DNA from: Prevotella sp.
Lineage (GTDB): Bacteria; Bacteroidota; Bacteroidia; Bacteroidales; Bacteroidaceae
Direction of reading: 5' to 3'
Length of the DNA stretch: 54,309 nucleotides
Assembly (NCBI GenBank): GCA_016286995.1
Contig: JAEEVA010000020.1
Span: forward strand, 1-54,309
This document shows positions 26,150 through 35,252 of the stretch, piece after piece; positions within the stretch are counted from its first letter, which is position 1; every line of letters starts with the position of its first letter. The position numbers were made by a program, and so were the translations under genes. The notes under the pieces were generated by a model. The model was not told the DNA's origin, ran no database searches, and was given only the letters and a program-made list of their open reading frames with translations.

Positions 26150-27391
26150 CTACCTCTTTTCATAGCCAGAAAAATCTATTCGCAAGGCGGTGACCAGCGC
26201 GAGGTAAGCCGTCCTGCTGTGCGTATTGCCACCATCGGTGTGGCCATCGGACTGGCCGTAATGATTATCACCGTATCAGTGGTCTTTGGCTTCAAGCATA
26301 CTATCCGCGACAAGGCGGTGGGGTTTGGTAGCCATATTCAAATTACGAGTTTTATTAGTCAACAGACCACACAACCGACACCCGTCTGTATCAGCGACTC
26401 ACTTATCCAGCTACTACAAAAGGCTCCTGGCGTGCGTCATGTGGAACGATTCTCGTCGACACAAGGTATTCTGAAAACTGATTCTGATTTTCTCGGTGTC
26501 GCCTTCAAGGGTGTGGGTAGCGACTATGACATAACGTTTCTGAAAGACAATATTGTGGAAGGTAAGGTTCCACAGTTCAAAGATAGCCAATCGAACTACC
26601 CACTACTCATCTCGCGCATGATGGCCGACAAGTTGCAGCTGAAGGTCGGTGACCGTGTTTTTGCCTATTTCCTAGGCGAAGACAATATACGAGCTCGTAA
26701 GTTCAACATTGTAGGCATCTACCAGACCAATATGACGCAGTTTGACCAGACCATCTGCTTTACTGACATTTCCGTGCCAATCAAGCTGAACGGCTGGGAG
26801 CCAGACCAATGTACGGGTGCTGAAGTACTCGTCGATGACTTCGACCATTTGGACATCGCTGCCGACTACGTCATCCACAACGTCAACCGCACGGTAGACA
26901 AATATGGTGAAGTACTGACCTCGCAAACCGTTTTCGAGGCTCATCAGCACATCTTCTCGTGGCTCTCCCTGCTCGACATCAATGTATGGATTATTCTTGT
27001 GCTGATGGTGTGTGTGGCAGGTATCACCATGATTAGCGGTCTGCTCATCATCATTCTGGAACGCACCCAGATGATTGGCGTGCTGAAGGCACTTGGCATG
27101 CGTAACAAGGGCGTGCGCCACACGTTTTTGTGGTTTGCCGTATTCATCATTGGACGTGGTCTTCTGTGGGGCAACATTATTGGCCTGGGCATTGTATTGC
27201 TGCAACAGCAGACGGGGTTCATCCACCTCGACCCAACCAGCTACTACGTTGACACGGCACCAATGGAACTCAACTTGCCGCTCGTTGCCTTGCTCAACGT
27301 AGCCACACTCGTCATCTGCATCTTCGTACTGATAGCACCCAGCTACCTCGTATCACACATCCATCCTGCACGTTCGATGCGCTACGAGTAA
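26144..27391 (+). CDS. FtsX/LolC-type ABC transporter permease
   Basis: 415 residues, inner membrane. The MacB/FtsX topology is clear: one helix near the N-terminus (IATIGVAIGLAVMIITVSVVF), a large periplasmic domain (about 65-255), then three helices near the C-terminus (IILVLMVCVAGITMISGLLIII, ERTQMIGVLKALGM cytoplasmic loop, last helix VALLNVATLVICIFVLIAPSYLV). These permeases work with an ATPase in lipoprotein or envelope export; none is adjacent. The start is TTG at 26144, inside a short repeat. No ATG is available before the conserved N-terminus. Confidence 0.85.
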   Translation: MNLPLFIARKIYSQGGDQREVSRPAVRIATIGVAIGLAVMIITVSVVFGFKHTIRDKAVGFGSHIQITSFISQQTTQPTPVCISDSLIQLLQKAPGVRHVERFSSTQGILKTDSDFLGVAFKGVGSDYDITFLKDNIVEGKVPQFKDSQSNYPLLISRMMADKLQLKVGDRVFAYFLGEDNIRARKFNIVGIYQTNMTQFDQTICFTDISVPIKLNGWEPDQCTGAEVLVDDFDHLDIAADYVIHNVNRTVDKYGEVLTSQTVFEAHQHIFSWLSLLDINVWIILVLMVCVAGITMISGLLIIILERTQMIGVLKALGMRNKGVRHTFLWFAVFIIGRGLLWGNIIGLGIVLLQQQTGFIHLDPTSYYVDTAPMELNLPLVALLNVATLVICIFVLIAPSYLVSHIHPARSMRYE

Positions 27392-27461
27392 CGTTAGACG
27401 ACGAATCGTAATAAACAACATAACGTAATAACGACATAACGAATCAAAAAACTTAAGAACT

Positions 27462-28715
27462 ATGGAAAGAACATGGAGATGGTTTGGCAAGAAGGACAAG
27501 ATTACGCTTGCACAACTGAGACAAATCGGCGTTGAGGGCATCGTCACCGCACTGCACGACGTTCCTCTGGGCCAAGTATGGACCCGTGAGAAAATCCGCG
27601 ACCTGCGCGAGTATATTGAAAGCTACGGCATGCGCTGGAGCGTCGTAGAATCGCTGCCTGTCGTCGAAACCATCAAATATGGCGGTCCTGACCGTGACGA
27701 ACAGATTGAGGTCTACAAGGAAAGCCTGCGCAATCTTTCGGCAGAAGGCATTCATTGCATCTGCTACAACTTCATGCCCGTATTGGACTGGGCCCGTACC
27801 GACCTATTCCACGACAATCCCAACGGTGCCACGAACCTCTACTTCAACTACGCTGAGTTTGCTTACTTCGACATCTACATTCTGAAACGCCCAGGTGCTC
27901 GCGAAGAGTGGGAGCAGTTCCAGTTCCCCGAGGGTTGGGGCAAGGGACGTAGTGTCATTGCCGAATGCGACGAACTGGCCAAGACAATGACTCCCGAGAA
28001 AGACCACAAGCTGGTAGAAAATATCGTCATCAAGACACAGGGGTTTGTCAGCGGTAATTTCAGCGAGAATGACGAGGCTCCCGTCCAGAAGTTCCGCGAG
28101 TTCCTCGACCTCTATAAGAGCATCGACAAGAAACAGCTACGCGAAAACATGAAGTATTTTCTCGAAGCTATCATGCCTACCTGCGAAGAGTATGGTATGA
28201 ACATGTGCGTACACCCCGACGATCCTCCCATTGAGATTCTCGGTCTGCCGCGCATCGTCCGCACTGAAGAGGACATTCAGTGGTTCCTTGATGCGGTGCC
28301 CAACAAGCATAACGGTCTGACATTCTGTGCTGGTTCACTTTCAGCCGGTGCCTATAATAATGTGGTTGAGCTGGCTCATAAGTTTGCTTCACGCACCCAC
28401 TTTGTCCATCTGCGCTCGTGTCACATCTTCCCCAACGGCGACTTCACCGAGGCTAGCCATCTTGGCGGACGTGCCGACCTCATCGAGCTGTGTCGGATTT
28501 TCGAGAAGGAGAACCCACAATTGCCCATGCGTGTTGATCACGGCATGACATTCACCGACGAGCCCGGCGGCATCATGGATGAGTCGAGTCATGGACACAA
28601 TGCAGGCTACACCCTACTGGGCCGCATGTTCGCCCTCGGACAGGTGCAGGGTATCCTTGCCACTGTAGACCGTGAACTCGGCATCCCATACAAGCAGCCC
28701 GGATTCTTTGATTAA
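27462..28715 (+). CDS. uxuA: Mannonate dehydratase
   Basis: Converts D-mannonate to 2-keto-3-deoxygluconate in glucuronate breakdown, in the cytoplasm. 417 residues, slightly longer than the usual 390-395. Family blocks: MERTWRWFGKKDKITL, GVEGIVTALHDVP, ICYNFMPVLDW, MCVHPDDPP, LTFCAGS and RVDHGMTF (the metal-binding Cys and His residues among them). It complements the tagaturonate reductase at the window start. The gene stands alone and is closed by a strong hairpin. Confidence 0.93.
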   Translation: MERTWRWFGKKDKITLAQLRQIGVEGIVTALHDVPLGQVWTREKIRDLREYIESYGMRWSVVESLPVVETIKYGGPDRDEQIEVYKESLRNLSAEGIHCICYNFMPVLDWARTDLFHDNPNGATNLYFNYAEFAYFDIYILKRPGAREEWEQFQFPEGWGKGRSVIAECDELAKTMTPEKDHKLVENIVIKTQGFVSGNFSENDEAPVQKFREFLDLYKSIDKKQLRENMKYFLEAIMPTCEEYGMNMCVHPDDPPIEILGLPRIVRTEEDIQWFLDAVPNKHNGLTFCAGSLSAGAYNNVVELAHKFASRTHFVHLRSCHIFPNGDFTEASHLGGRADLIELCRIFEKENPQLPMRVDHGMTFTDEPGGIMDESSHGHNAGYTLLGRMFALGQVQGILATVDRELGIPYKQPGFFD

Positions 28716-28766
28716 AGTCAGCGTGTAGCATCGTCTTCTTGAACTAACAAAGAGAATAACGGCAAA

Positions 28767-28807
28767 GCAAATTCACTGAAATTGGTGACCAATTTCAGTG
28801 AATTTGC
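28767..28807. terminator. Bidirectional terminator, uxuA / TPR gene
   Basis: A perfect 19-bp stem (28767-28785 with 28789-28807) and 3-base loop between two convergent genes. Confidence 0.88.
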
Positions 28808-28884
28808 AATGTCCTAGCAACTAAATGACATCGTCAATGCTGTCAAATGGACATGTAAAACATGTCTTTTGACTATTTCCTCCC

Positions 28885-30714
28885 TTATTGGTTGCGTTGA
28901 TGCTTGATAATGCTATAGGCCTGATAGAGGCCGAGCTCACCGGCTTTGGAAAGATCACTGATGGCTTCGGACTGCTGTTTTAGAGCCAGGCGGGCCAGAC
29001 CTCGATTATAGTAGGCCTCTGCCAAATGGGCATCAAGCTGGATGGCCTGCGTATAGTCGTCGATGGCTTTGTGATAGTCGAGACACTGGACATAGGCGTT
29101 GGCCCTATTATAATAAAGGAACGCGCATAAGGGAGACAACTGGATGGTCTCCGAGAGGTTGTCAATGAGATGAGCGGTACGCAAAGGAATGTCATCGGCA
29201 TCCAGTTCGGCCTGCCACATAGCTCGCAACCAACTGGCGACGACAGATGTGGAATCGCGCTGTAGCCAAGGCTGGGGATCGTGAATTGTACTGGTTCCAC
29301 AGACGATATAGAGTTGGCGGTTCGCTGGCAGCACATGGTTGAGGGAGTCGACATGACGGTCGTAGGCCACATAATTGCGTACGACACTTTGTTGGCGCGC
29401 CGTAGAGAGGACATACATTGGCTGGTAGTCAAGACCCACACGGTGATTCTGAACCTTACCACGGAAGTCGCTCTGGTACTCAGGCGTGACCTCTTCCTCG
29501 TCAGCCACGGCCAACTGGTTGTATTTTTCGATGTCTTCGTCGCTGCGCTTACGCATCTGCTCCTTCGAAAGGCGTGGCTGATGACCAAAGCGTTTGTTAA
29601 TCTGAGCCTTCAGAATGCGAAACTCATCCTGCTCGGCCTGACGCGTCATACCTAGCTTACGGTAGCACTGGGCTCGCTGGTATAGTCCTGTCCAGAAGTT
29701 GGGATACTGGTCGATAACTTTCGAGTAGTCGGAAATGGCAGCACGTGGATTACCCGTCTGCTCCAACAGCAGGGCGCGGTTATAGAGGGCCATGAGGTTG
29801 TTAGGTTCGAGCTTGAGTACAAAGTCGAAGTCCGTGATAGCACGGTTGTCGTCACCCACTTGTGCACGCAACAAGCCTCGGTTGTAGTGGCCTAGGAAGT
29901 TGTTGGGCTCAAAATCGAGAGCCATATCGTAGTCTGCCATTGCACCACGAAGGTTGCTCTGATTGAAACGCGCCAAGGCACGGTTGATGTAAAGGTTGGC
30001 ATCCTTTGGCAACAAATGAATGGCTTTGTTGAGAAATTCCTCACCCTCCTTCCATTCACTACGCGACAGGCTGATAATGGCACGCATCGCCCAGACTTGA
30101 CCATCGTAAGCATCAAGTTCGATACTCTTATCAAGCGCTTCAATAGCCTTAGTGGTGTCTTTCTGCAGGATATAGGCTTCAGCCTTCATGGCTGGAATGC
30201 GGGCATTCTTACTCCAACGCTGAGCCATCGTATCAAGTTCGGCTAATGCTTCATTGTACTCCTTCTGCTGCAAATGACACAGCGCTCGGTTATGCCAAAG
30301 GTTCTGACTCTCTGGAGCATAGCGCAAGGCACGGTTGTAGTCACTGATGGCGGCAGTGAAGTTCTTCTGCTGGATGCGACACAAACCACGCAGCTCGTAG
30401 ATGCCCACTACAAAGGGATTGCGCATCAGAGCTTCAGTACAATCGCTCTCGGCTCCTGCATAATCGTCGAGATAGTATTTGGCAACACCACGCAGATACC
30501 AAGGCTCATAAAGGAAAGGCTTGCTGGAAATAACCTGATTAAAATACTGGATACTGAGGACATAGTCCTCATAATAGAGAGCCGAACGCCCAATCATGAC
30601 CAGGCGGTCAGTGTTGAATTGGGCGAAACATCTTGAACATTGAACATTGAACATTGAACATTGTAGTACCAACGACAACAATATCCATCTTAACCTTAAG
30701 AATATACTATTCAT
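28885..30714 (-). CDS. Secreted TPR-repeat protein
   Basis: 609 residues from the ATG at 30714; a TTG three codons earlier is less likely. A signal peptide (WILLSLVLQCS...CFAQF) precedes about ten TPR units (YEPWYLRGVAKYYLDDYAGA, LWHNRALCHLQQKEYNEA, LGHYNRGLLRAQVGDDNRA and others). A non-repeat region (about 370-500) interrupts the array, and two more TPRs close the protein. It is probably a periplasmic protein-interaction scaffold. Part of the signal peptide (MFNVQCS) is encoded by a 7-base tandem repeat at 30633-30660, and another repeat of the same family in inverse orientation sits directly upstream of the start. Confidence 0.83.
   Translation of the reverse strand: MNSIFLRLRWILLSLVLQCSMFNVQCSRCFAQFNTDRLVMIGRSALYYEDYVLSIQYFNQVISSKPFLYEPWYLRGVAKYYLDDYAGAESDCTEALMRNPFVVGIYELRGLCRIQQKNFTAAISDYNRALRYAPESQNLWHNRALCHLQQKEYNEALAELDTMAQRWSKNARIPAMKAEAYILQKDTTKAIEALDKSIELDAYDGQVWAMRAIISLSRSEWKEGEEFLNKAIHLLPKDANLYINRALARFNQSNLRGAMADYDMALDFEPNNFLGHYNRGLLRAQVGDDNRAITDFDFVLKLEPNNLMALYNRALLLEQTGNPRAAISDYSKVIDQYPNFWTGLYQRAQCYRKLGMTRQAEQDEFRILKAQINKRFGHQPRLSKEQMRKRSDEDIEKYNQLAVADEEEVTPEYQSDFRGKVQNHRVGLDYQPMYVLSTARQQSVVRNYVAYDRHVDSLNHVLPANRQLYIVCGTSTIHDPQPWLQRDSTSVVASWLRAMWQAELDADDIPLRTAHLIDNLSETIQLSPLCAFLYYNRANAYVQCLDYHKAIDDYTQAIQLDAHLAEAYYNRGLARLALKQQSEAISDLSKAGELGLYQAYSIIKHQRNQ
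30633..30660. repeat. Heptanucleotide repeat TTGAACA x4, inside a signal peptide
   Basis: Four identical 7-base units. They encode residues in the signal-peptide region of the TPR protein on the minus strand. Confidence 0.95.
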
Positions 30715-30716
30715 AA

Positions 30717-30744
30717 AGTTCAATTTTCAATATTCAATGTTCAA
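30717..30744. repeat. Heptanucleotide repeat (TGTTCAA-type), 4 units
   Basis: AGTTCAA, TTTTCAA, TATTCAA, TGTTCAA. It is the reverse complement family of the 30633-30660 repeat and contains the def stop codon (30741-30743). Confidence 0.9.
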
Positions 30745-31301
30745 TGTCTTACCGGCTTTGTCTTGTATCCACAGCGATAGCGTCCCATAGTAAGAGCCTT
30801 CAGCTTACTCTTGATAAGCTGTTTGCGAAGGGGAGAGATACGATCGATGAACATCTTGCCATCAAGGTGGTCGAACTCATGCTGCATGACGCGGGCCAGA
30901 TAACCTTCTATCCACTCGTCATGATGTTGGAACTGTTCATCATCCCACTCCACATGGATTCGCGTTGGACGCACCACCTTCTCATGGATAGCAGGCAGCG
31001 ATAGACAACCTTCTTCAGAAGTATCGGTCTTCGAGTCGTCGTACTCCATAATATGTGGATTAATAAACACCTGACGGAACCCTTTGTATTCTGGCATGTC
31101 GTCGCTAATCACGTCAAGGTCAATAACCGACAAGCGGATAGCACGACCAATCTGCGGAGCAGCCAGGCCGATGCCCTCGCTCTCGGCCAGCGTCTCCCAC
31201 ATATTATCGATGAGTTTTTGCAGCTCAGGGTATTCAGGGGTGATATCCTCGGCCAGTTTTCTCAATACGGGCTGGCCATATATATAAATAGGTAATAACA
31301 T
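30741..31301 (-). CDS. def: Peptide deformylase
   Basis: Removes the formyl group from nascent N-terminal methionine; a cytoplasmic metalloenzyme of 186 residues. All three signature motifs are present: [10 protein letters not shown] (about 42-51), EEGCLSLP with the metal-binding Cys, and QHEFDHLDG with the two His ligands and catalytic Glu. The stop codon lies inside a 7-base repeat. The next gene downstream on the strand is the TPR gene, 26 bp away. Confidence 0.96.
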   Translation of the reverse strand: MLLPIYIYGQPVLRKLAEDITPEYPELQKLIDNMWETLAESEGIGLAAPQIGRAIRLSVIDLDVISDDMPEYKGFRQVFINPHIMEYDDSKTDTSEEGCLSLPAIHEKVVRPTRIHVEWDDEQFQHHDEWIEGYLARVMQHEFDHLDGKMFIDRISPLRKQLIKSKLKALTMGRYRCGYKTKPVRH

Positions 31302-31309
31302 TTTGTATG

Positions 31310-31420
31310 CCCCCTAAGTTAGGGGGTTGGGGGTCTGAACAAGCGAACCAAACCCTATTAATATGTTTACTGATGGAGTCTGCGCCTGTTCAGACCCCGT
31401 ATAGCCCCCTAACTTAGGGG
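31310..31420. repeat. MITE-like palindromic element, copy 1
   Basis: 111 bp. Each end is a 17/16-base palindrome (CCCCCTAAGTTAGGGGG and CCCCCTAACTTAGGGG). Just inside are inverted GGGGGTCTGAACAAGCG and CGCCTGTTCAGACCCC. The ruvX stop codon (31414-31416) lies in the right-hand palindrome. A second copy is at 46506-46614. Confidence 0.9.
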
Positions 31421-31848
31421 CGCATGCGTGAACGCATATAATCCTCAAGAATGATAGTAGCTGAGATTTCGTCCACCAAGGCCTTGTCCTGACGGGCTTT
31501 CTTCTTCAAACCTCCGTCAATCATGGCGCGATGTGCCAACACCGATGTGAACCGCTCATCATAATATTCAACGGGAATCTGGGGCATCTGCTTGCGCCAT
31601 CGGTTGACGAACTGCTGTACACGCTGCAGATTCTCGCTCGGCTCCCCATTCGACTGACGGGGTTCGCCGACGACGATGCGTTCTACTGGCTCGCGAGATA
31701 CATATTGCTGCAAATATTCGTACAGCTCAGATGTAGCGACAGTCGCCAATCCGCCAGCTATGAGCTGCAACGGATCAGTGACTGCCAATCCAGTACGTTT
31801 CTTACCGTAATCTATTGATAAAATGCGTGCCACAGGCTTATTGAGCAT
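31414..31848 (-). CDS. ruvX: RuvX/YqgF-family Holliday-junction resolvase-like nuclease
   Basis: 144 residues, cytoplasmic; the family acts in pre-16S rRNA 5'-end processing and has an RNase H-like fold. Motifs: LSIDYGKKRTGLAVTDP (first catalytic Asp), VVGEPRQSNGEPSENL and YYDERFTSVLAHR. I chose the ATG at 31848, which puts the motif about 11 residues from the start and overlaps the upstream SPOR gene by 11 bp. The longer frame adds unconserved residues. The last codon and stop (P, TAA) come from the palindromic element at 31310-31420. Confidence 0.9.
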   Translation of the reverse strand: MLNKPVARILSIDYGKKRTGLAVTDPLQLIAGGLATVATSELYEYLQQYVSREPVERIVVGEPRQSNGEPSENLQRVQQFVNRWRKQMPQIPVEYYDERFTSVLAHRAMIDGGLKKKARQDKALVDEISATIILEDYMRSRMRP

Positions 31849-32356
31849 ACAGCAGCCATGCACCGGGATACTTATCCTGAAGAGCGTCGCGGCTGGAAGC
31901 AGCCTCCAGTTTAGAGTCAAACGTGGTAGCCACCACACGATACATGGCAGGAGACACGGCCTGATTCAGCACAATCTGAGCATCATAACCCGCGTTACGT
32001 AAAGTCTGCTGCAGACCCTCGGCATTAGCTTTCAAGGAGAACGAACCGACAACCACGCTGAAAGCCTTCAAACCAGAACCGCTAACCACTGATACGGTTT
32101 CCTGACGAACACGGATATTATCAGCATTATCAACAACACGCGTCTGAGCGGTGCTACGCTCCTCAAGAGGGGTAACAACCGGCTGTTGGGACTGCTGAAC
32201 CTCCTGAACAACAGTCTGCTCCTGCTGACGCTGCTGGGCCTCGTCCTGAGCCTTAGCCTTCAGATAAGCCTGCTTGTAGGCACTCTCACTTGATTTACAA
32301 CTTGTAAAAGCCATTGCTACGCAAAGTCCTGCGCACAGTACGATGTACTTCTTCAT
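31838..32356 (-). CDS. SPOR-domain lipoprotein
   Basis: 172 residues. A lipoprotein signal peptide ends in FTSC (Cys about residue 20). A Gln-rich, coiled region (QDEAQQRQQEQTVVQEVQQSQQ) follows, then a C-terminal SPOR domain (about 98-170: FSVVVGSFSLKANAEGLQQTLRNAGYDAQIV...YRVVATTFDS). SPOR domains bind denuded peptidoglycan glycans at division sites. It is predicted to be anchored to the outer or inner membrane facing the periplasm. Overlaps ruvX. Confidence 0.9.
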   Translation of the reverse strand: MKKYIVLCAGLCVAMAFTSCKSSESAYKQAYLKAKAQDEAQQRQQEQTVVQEVQQSQQPVVTPLEERSTAQTRVVDNADNIRVRQETVSVVSGSGLKAFSVVVGSFSLKANAEGLQQTLRNAGYDAQIVLNQAVSPAMYRVVATTFDSKLEAASSRDALQDKYPGAWLLYAQ

Positions 32357-32406
32357 AATTCTTTGTTTTTTATTTAAAATTAAACTTCAAAATCATTTTA
32401 TGTGCG

Positions 32407-32414
32407 CAAAATTA
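32407..32414 (-). promoter_or_regulatory. -7 element (TAATTTTG) for SPOR-ruvX
   Basis: The minus-strand TAATTTTG fits the Bacteroidota -7 consensus about 50 bases before the start. No clear -33. Confidence 0.45.
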
Positions 32415-32454
32415 CAAAATAATAGCCAAACTTGAAGAAAAAACGTGCGTAAAG

Positions 32455-32486
32455 TTTGTTAATTTCGAAAATTTACCGTATATTTG
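32455..32486 (+). promoter_or_regulatory. Bacteroidota-type promoter for ytxH operon
   Basis: TTTG at 32455-32458 and TATATTTG at 32479-32486, 20 bp apart. It drives three small envelope genes and possibly glnS. Confidence 0.75.
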
Positions 32487-32527
32487 CCCACGGAAATACG
32501 TTTAACACATAAAAAATGTAAGAGATT

Positions 32528-32746
32528 ATGAAGAGTTTAGGTTATTTAGGCGCATTCTTCGGCGGAACAATTGCCGGAGCAGTTATCGGTCTTCTTTTGG
32601 CTCCCGAAAAGGGCGAAGACACCCGTACTAAGATTACGGATGCCGTTGACGATTTCATGAAGAAGCACAACATCAAGTTGAGCCGCAAGGACGTGAACGA
32701 CCTCGTAGACGACATTGCTGAGGCAGCTCCCGAAGTAGAAGCTTAA
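32528..32746 (+). CDS. YtxH-domain small membrane protein
   Basis: 72 residues. A glycine-rich membrane helix (GYLGAFFGGTIAGAVIGLLLAPEKG, about 4-28) ends in the YtxH motif LLLAPEKGEDTR, followed by an amphipathic helix. The family is linked to general stress and envelope proteins. It is first in a three-gene cluster with a holin-like membrane protein and a small hypothetical, a common grouping in Bacteroidota. Confidence 0.85.
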   Translation: MKSLGYLGAFFGGTIAGAVIGLLLAPEKGEDTRTKITDAVDDFMKKHNIKLSRKDVNDLVDDIAEAAPEVEA

Positions 32747-32755
32747 GGTTAGTGT

Positions 32756-32780
32756 GTCCGACGGATTCATCCCGTCGGAC
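32756..32780 (+). other. Intra-operon hairpin
   Basis: A perfect 9-bp stem GTCCGACGG/CCGTCGGAC between ytxH and the holin-like gene, with no T-tract. It may be an mRNA processing or stability element. Confidence 0.5.
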
Positions 32781-32799
32781 TCAATCTTGAAGGTTAACG

Positions 32800-33150
32800 A
32801 TGCTTAGCAGCGACAAGAATGTAGAAACCATTGCCCAACTGGCGGAAATTGTCAAGCACTATCTCGGACTTCAGAAAGAATATCTGAAACTCGACATCAT
32901 TGACAAATTAGTCCGCCTGTTGACGGCTATGGCACTGGCCACACTGTTTTTCCTAATCATCGTGGCGGTAGTCATGTATTTCTCATTTGCCATTGCCTAT
33001 TGGTTGGCAGGTTTTGTGGGCTACGTGGCCGCATTCTTCATTGTCGGATTTATACACTTCCTTATCCTGTTGCTGTTCATCATATTTAGAAAACCACTTA
33101 TCCAGAGACCACTCATCCGGTTTTTGGCCAATTTGCTCATGAGCAAGTAA
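32800..33150 (+). CDS. Phage holin-like (Holin-X / DUF1469) membrane protein
   Basis: 116 residues. Two strong transmembrane helices (LLTAMALATLFFLIIVAVVMYFSFA and WLAGFVGYVAAFFIVGFIHFLILLLFIIF) follow an amphipathic N-terminal region. The arrangement fits the actinobacterial holin-X/YqjE-like superfamily, found in chromosomal stress clusters and not implying a phage. Second gene after ytxH. Confidence 0.75.
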   Translation: MLSSDKNVETIAQLAEIVKHYLGLQKEYLKLDIIDKLVRLLTAMALATLFFLIIVAVVMYFSFAIAYWLAGFVGYVAAFFIVGFIHFLILLLFIIFRKPLIQRPLIRFLANLLMSK

Positions 33151-33176
33151 ACTATCAACAATCGTCATAGACTCAC

Positions 33177-33443
33177 GTGTTACCCGTCAGAAAAATAGAG
33201 AAGACATATACTACGCTCGAAGAAATCCGTGAGCGTAAGGAACAGTTGGCCACAGACATCCAGAAGGACAACGACCGTTTCAGTTCTCTCTGGAGCCAGA
33301 TGTTTGTATCCCGCAAAGACAGCTCAAAGGGAGAATGGATTTCGAGCCTTATCACTAATGGCATCACCGCAGTAGACACTTTCCTACTGGTACGCAAACT
33401 CCTGAAGAACTACGGTCAAATGTTTAGGAGGAAACGGAAATAG
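33177..33443 (+). CDS. Small hypothetical protein of ytxH cluster
   Basis: 88 residues from a GTG at 33177, since a stop codon lies just upstream in frame and no ATG precedes the conserved part. It has a coiled-coil-like N-terminus (TLEEIRERKEQLATDIQKDNDRFSSLWSQMF) and a short hydrophobic stretch (ITNGITAVDTFLLVRKLL), ending in a basic tail. Function unknown. Position, third after ytxH and the holin-like gene, suggests an envelope role. Confidence 0.65.
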   Translation: MLPVRKIEKTYTTLEEIRERKEQLATDIQKDNDRFSSLWSQMFVSRKDSSKGEWISSLITNGITAVDTFLLVRKLLKNYGQMFRRKRK

Positions 33444-33464
33444 AACACATTATTTATTATATAT

Positions 33465-35225
33465 ATGGAAGATAAAACACCTATTCAGAGCGAGGAAAAG
33501 AAAAGCCTCAGCTTTGTAGAACAATTTGTAAAGGAGGATTTGGAAGCAGGCAAGAACGGTGGACGATTACAGACACGTTTTCCACCGGAACCCAACGGAT
33601 ATATTCACATTGGACACGCCAAAGCCATATGCATGGACTTCGGTGTGGCTGAAAAGTTTGGAGGAATTTGTAACCTGCGCTTCGACGACACCAATCCCAC
33701 CAAGGAGAATACTGAATATGTGGAGAACATCATGAGCGATATCAAGTGGCTCGGATTCCACTGGGAGAACGTATTCTACGCCTCCGACTATTTCGAAAAG
33801 CTATGGGATTTTGCAGTATGGCTCATCAAGAAGGGGTTGGCATACGTCGACGAACAGACTTCTGAGCAGATTGCCGAGCAGAAAGGTACGCCGACACAAC
33901 CCGGCCGTCCTAGCCCCTTCCGTGATCGTCCTATCGAGGAAAACCTGCGTCTGTTTGAGTTAATGAACACCCCTGAGGCTGTTGAGGGCTCAATGGTGTT
34001 GCGAGCCAAGTTGGACATGGCCAACCCTAACATGCACTTCCGCGACCCCATCATCTATCGTATTATTCAAATTCCCCACCACCGTACGGGCACGAAGTGG
34101 CACTGTTATCCCATGTACGACTTTGCCCACGGCCAAAGCGACTACTTCGAAGGTGTTACCCACTCCATTTGTACGTTGGAATTCGTACCACACCGTCCGC
34201 TATACGACAAGTTCGTAGACTTGCTACGCGAGTACATCAATGAGAAGAAAGCCAACGGCGAGGATATCAGCGGTTTTAATACGGATATCGTGGTTGACAG
34301 CTACGACGGCACGCGCCAGATTGAGTTCAACCGCCTGAACCTGACCTATACCGTCATGTCGAAACGTAAGTTGAAGGCTTTGGTGGATGAAAACCTCGTG
34401 AACGGCTGGGATGATCCCCGCATGCCGACAGTCTGTGGTATGCGTCGTCGCGGCTATTCATCACAAAGCGTGCGTAATTTCATTGACAGCATCGGCTATA
34501 CCAAATTCGATGCCCTGAACGACTACGCTCTATTGGAGGCCAGTGTACGCGATGACTTGAACAAGAAGGCAACACGCGTCAGTAGCGTACTCGACCCAGT
34601 GAAACTCATCCTCACCAACTATCCCGAGGGAAAGACCGAAGAGATGGAAGCTGTCAACAATCCCGAGTGTGAGGCAGATGGCACGCACAAGATTACTTTT
34701 AGCCGCGAACTGTGGATTGAGCGCGACGATTTCATGGAGGTCGCTGAAAAGAAGTTCCAGCGTCTAGCTCCTGGCAAGGAGGTACGTTTGAAAAATGCTT
34801 ACATTATTAAGTGCAATGAAGAACATCCATGCGACAAGGACGCTGAAGGCAAAGTGACCACTATCTATGCCACTTACGATCCAGAAACACGCAGTGGACA
34901 ACCTGGTGCCGACCGTAAAATCAAGGGCAAGACGTTGCATTGGGTAAACTGTCAAGATGCCGTACAAGCAGAAGTTCGTCTATACGACCGTCTGTTTGCT
35001 ATTGAGAATCCTGGCGCAGACGAACGCGACTTCCGTGATCTCTTGAATCCCGACTCACTGAAGGTGCTCACCAACTGCTACGTTGAACCTTTCCTGAAAG
35101 AGAAGAAGGCTGGCGACTTCCTGCAGTTCCAGCGTATCGGCTACTTCACTCCCGACCTCGATTCTACCCCAGAGCACTTGGTGTTCAACAAAACGGTAGG
35201 ATTAAAGGATACTTGGAAGAAATAA
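33465..35225 (+). CDS. glnS: Glutaminyl-tRNA synthetase
   Basis: Class Ic synthetase, 586 residues, that charges tRNA-Gln in the cytoplasm. HIGH is present as YIHIGHAKAICM near residue 45, and the KMSKS equivalent is VMSKRKL near residue 300. The anticodon-binding beta-barrels fill the C-terminus. GlnS rather than GluRS is shown by PEPNGYIHIGHAKA and RFDDTNPTKE. It lies 21 bp after the small envelope genes and is followed by a terminator. Confidence 0.96.
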   Translation: MEDKTPIQSEEKKSLSFVEQFVKEDLEAGKNGGRLQTRFPPEPNGYIHIGHAKAICMDFGVAEKFGGICNLRFDDTNPTKENTEYVENIMSDIKWLGFHWENVFYASDYFEKLWDFAVWLIKKGLAYVDEQTSEQIAEQKGTPTQPGRPSPFRDRPIEENLRLFELMNTPEAVEGSMVLRAKLDMANPNMHFRDPIIYRIIQIPHHRTGTKWHCYPMYDFAHGQSDYFEGVTHSICTLEFVPHRPLYDKFVDLLREYINEKKANGEDISGFNTDIVVDSYDGTRQIEFNRLNLTYTVMSKRKLKALVDENLVNGWDDPRMPTVCGMRRRGYSSQSVRNFIDSIGYTKFDALNDYALLEASVRDDLNKKATRVSSVLDPVKLILTNYPEGKTEEMEAVNNPECEADGTHKITFSRELWIERDDFMEVAEKKFQRLAPGKEVRLKNAYIIKCNEEHPCDKDAEGKVTTIYATYDPETRSGQPGADRKIKGKTLHWVNCQDAVQAEVRLYDRLFAIENPGADERDFRDLLNPDSLKVLTNCYVEPFLKEKKAGDFLQFQRIGYFTPDLDSTPEHLVFNKTVGLKDTWKK

Positions 35226-35252
35226 TCATAAAACACAGGTTATAAGATAATT

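Noticed and set aside
32800..33150. Prophage, suggested by the holin-like protein
   Set aside because: No lysin, capsid or integrase genes nearby; this protein type is common in chromosomal ytxH clusters.
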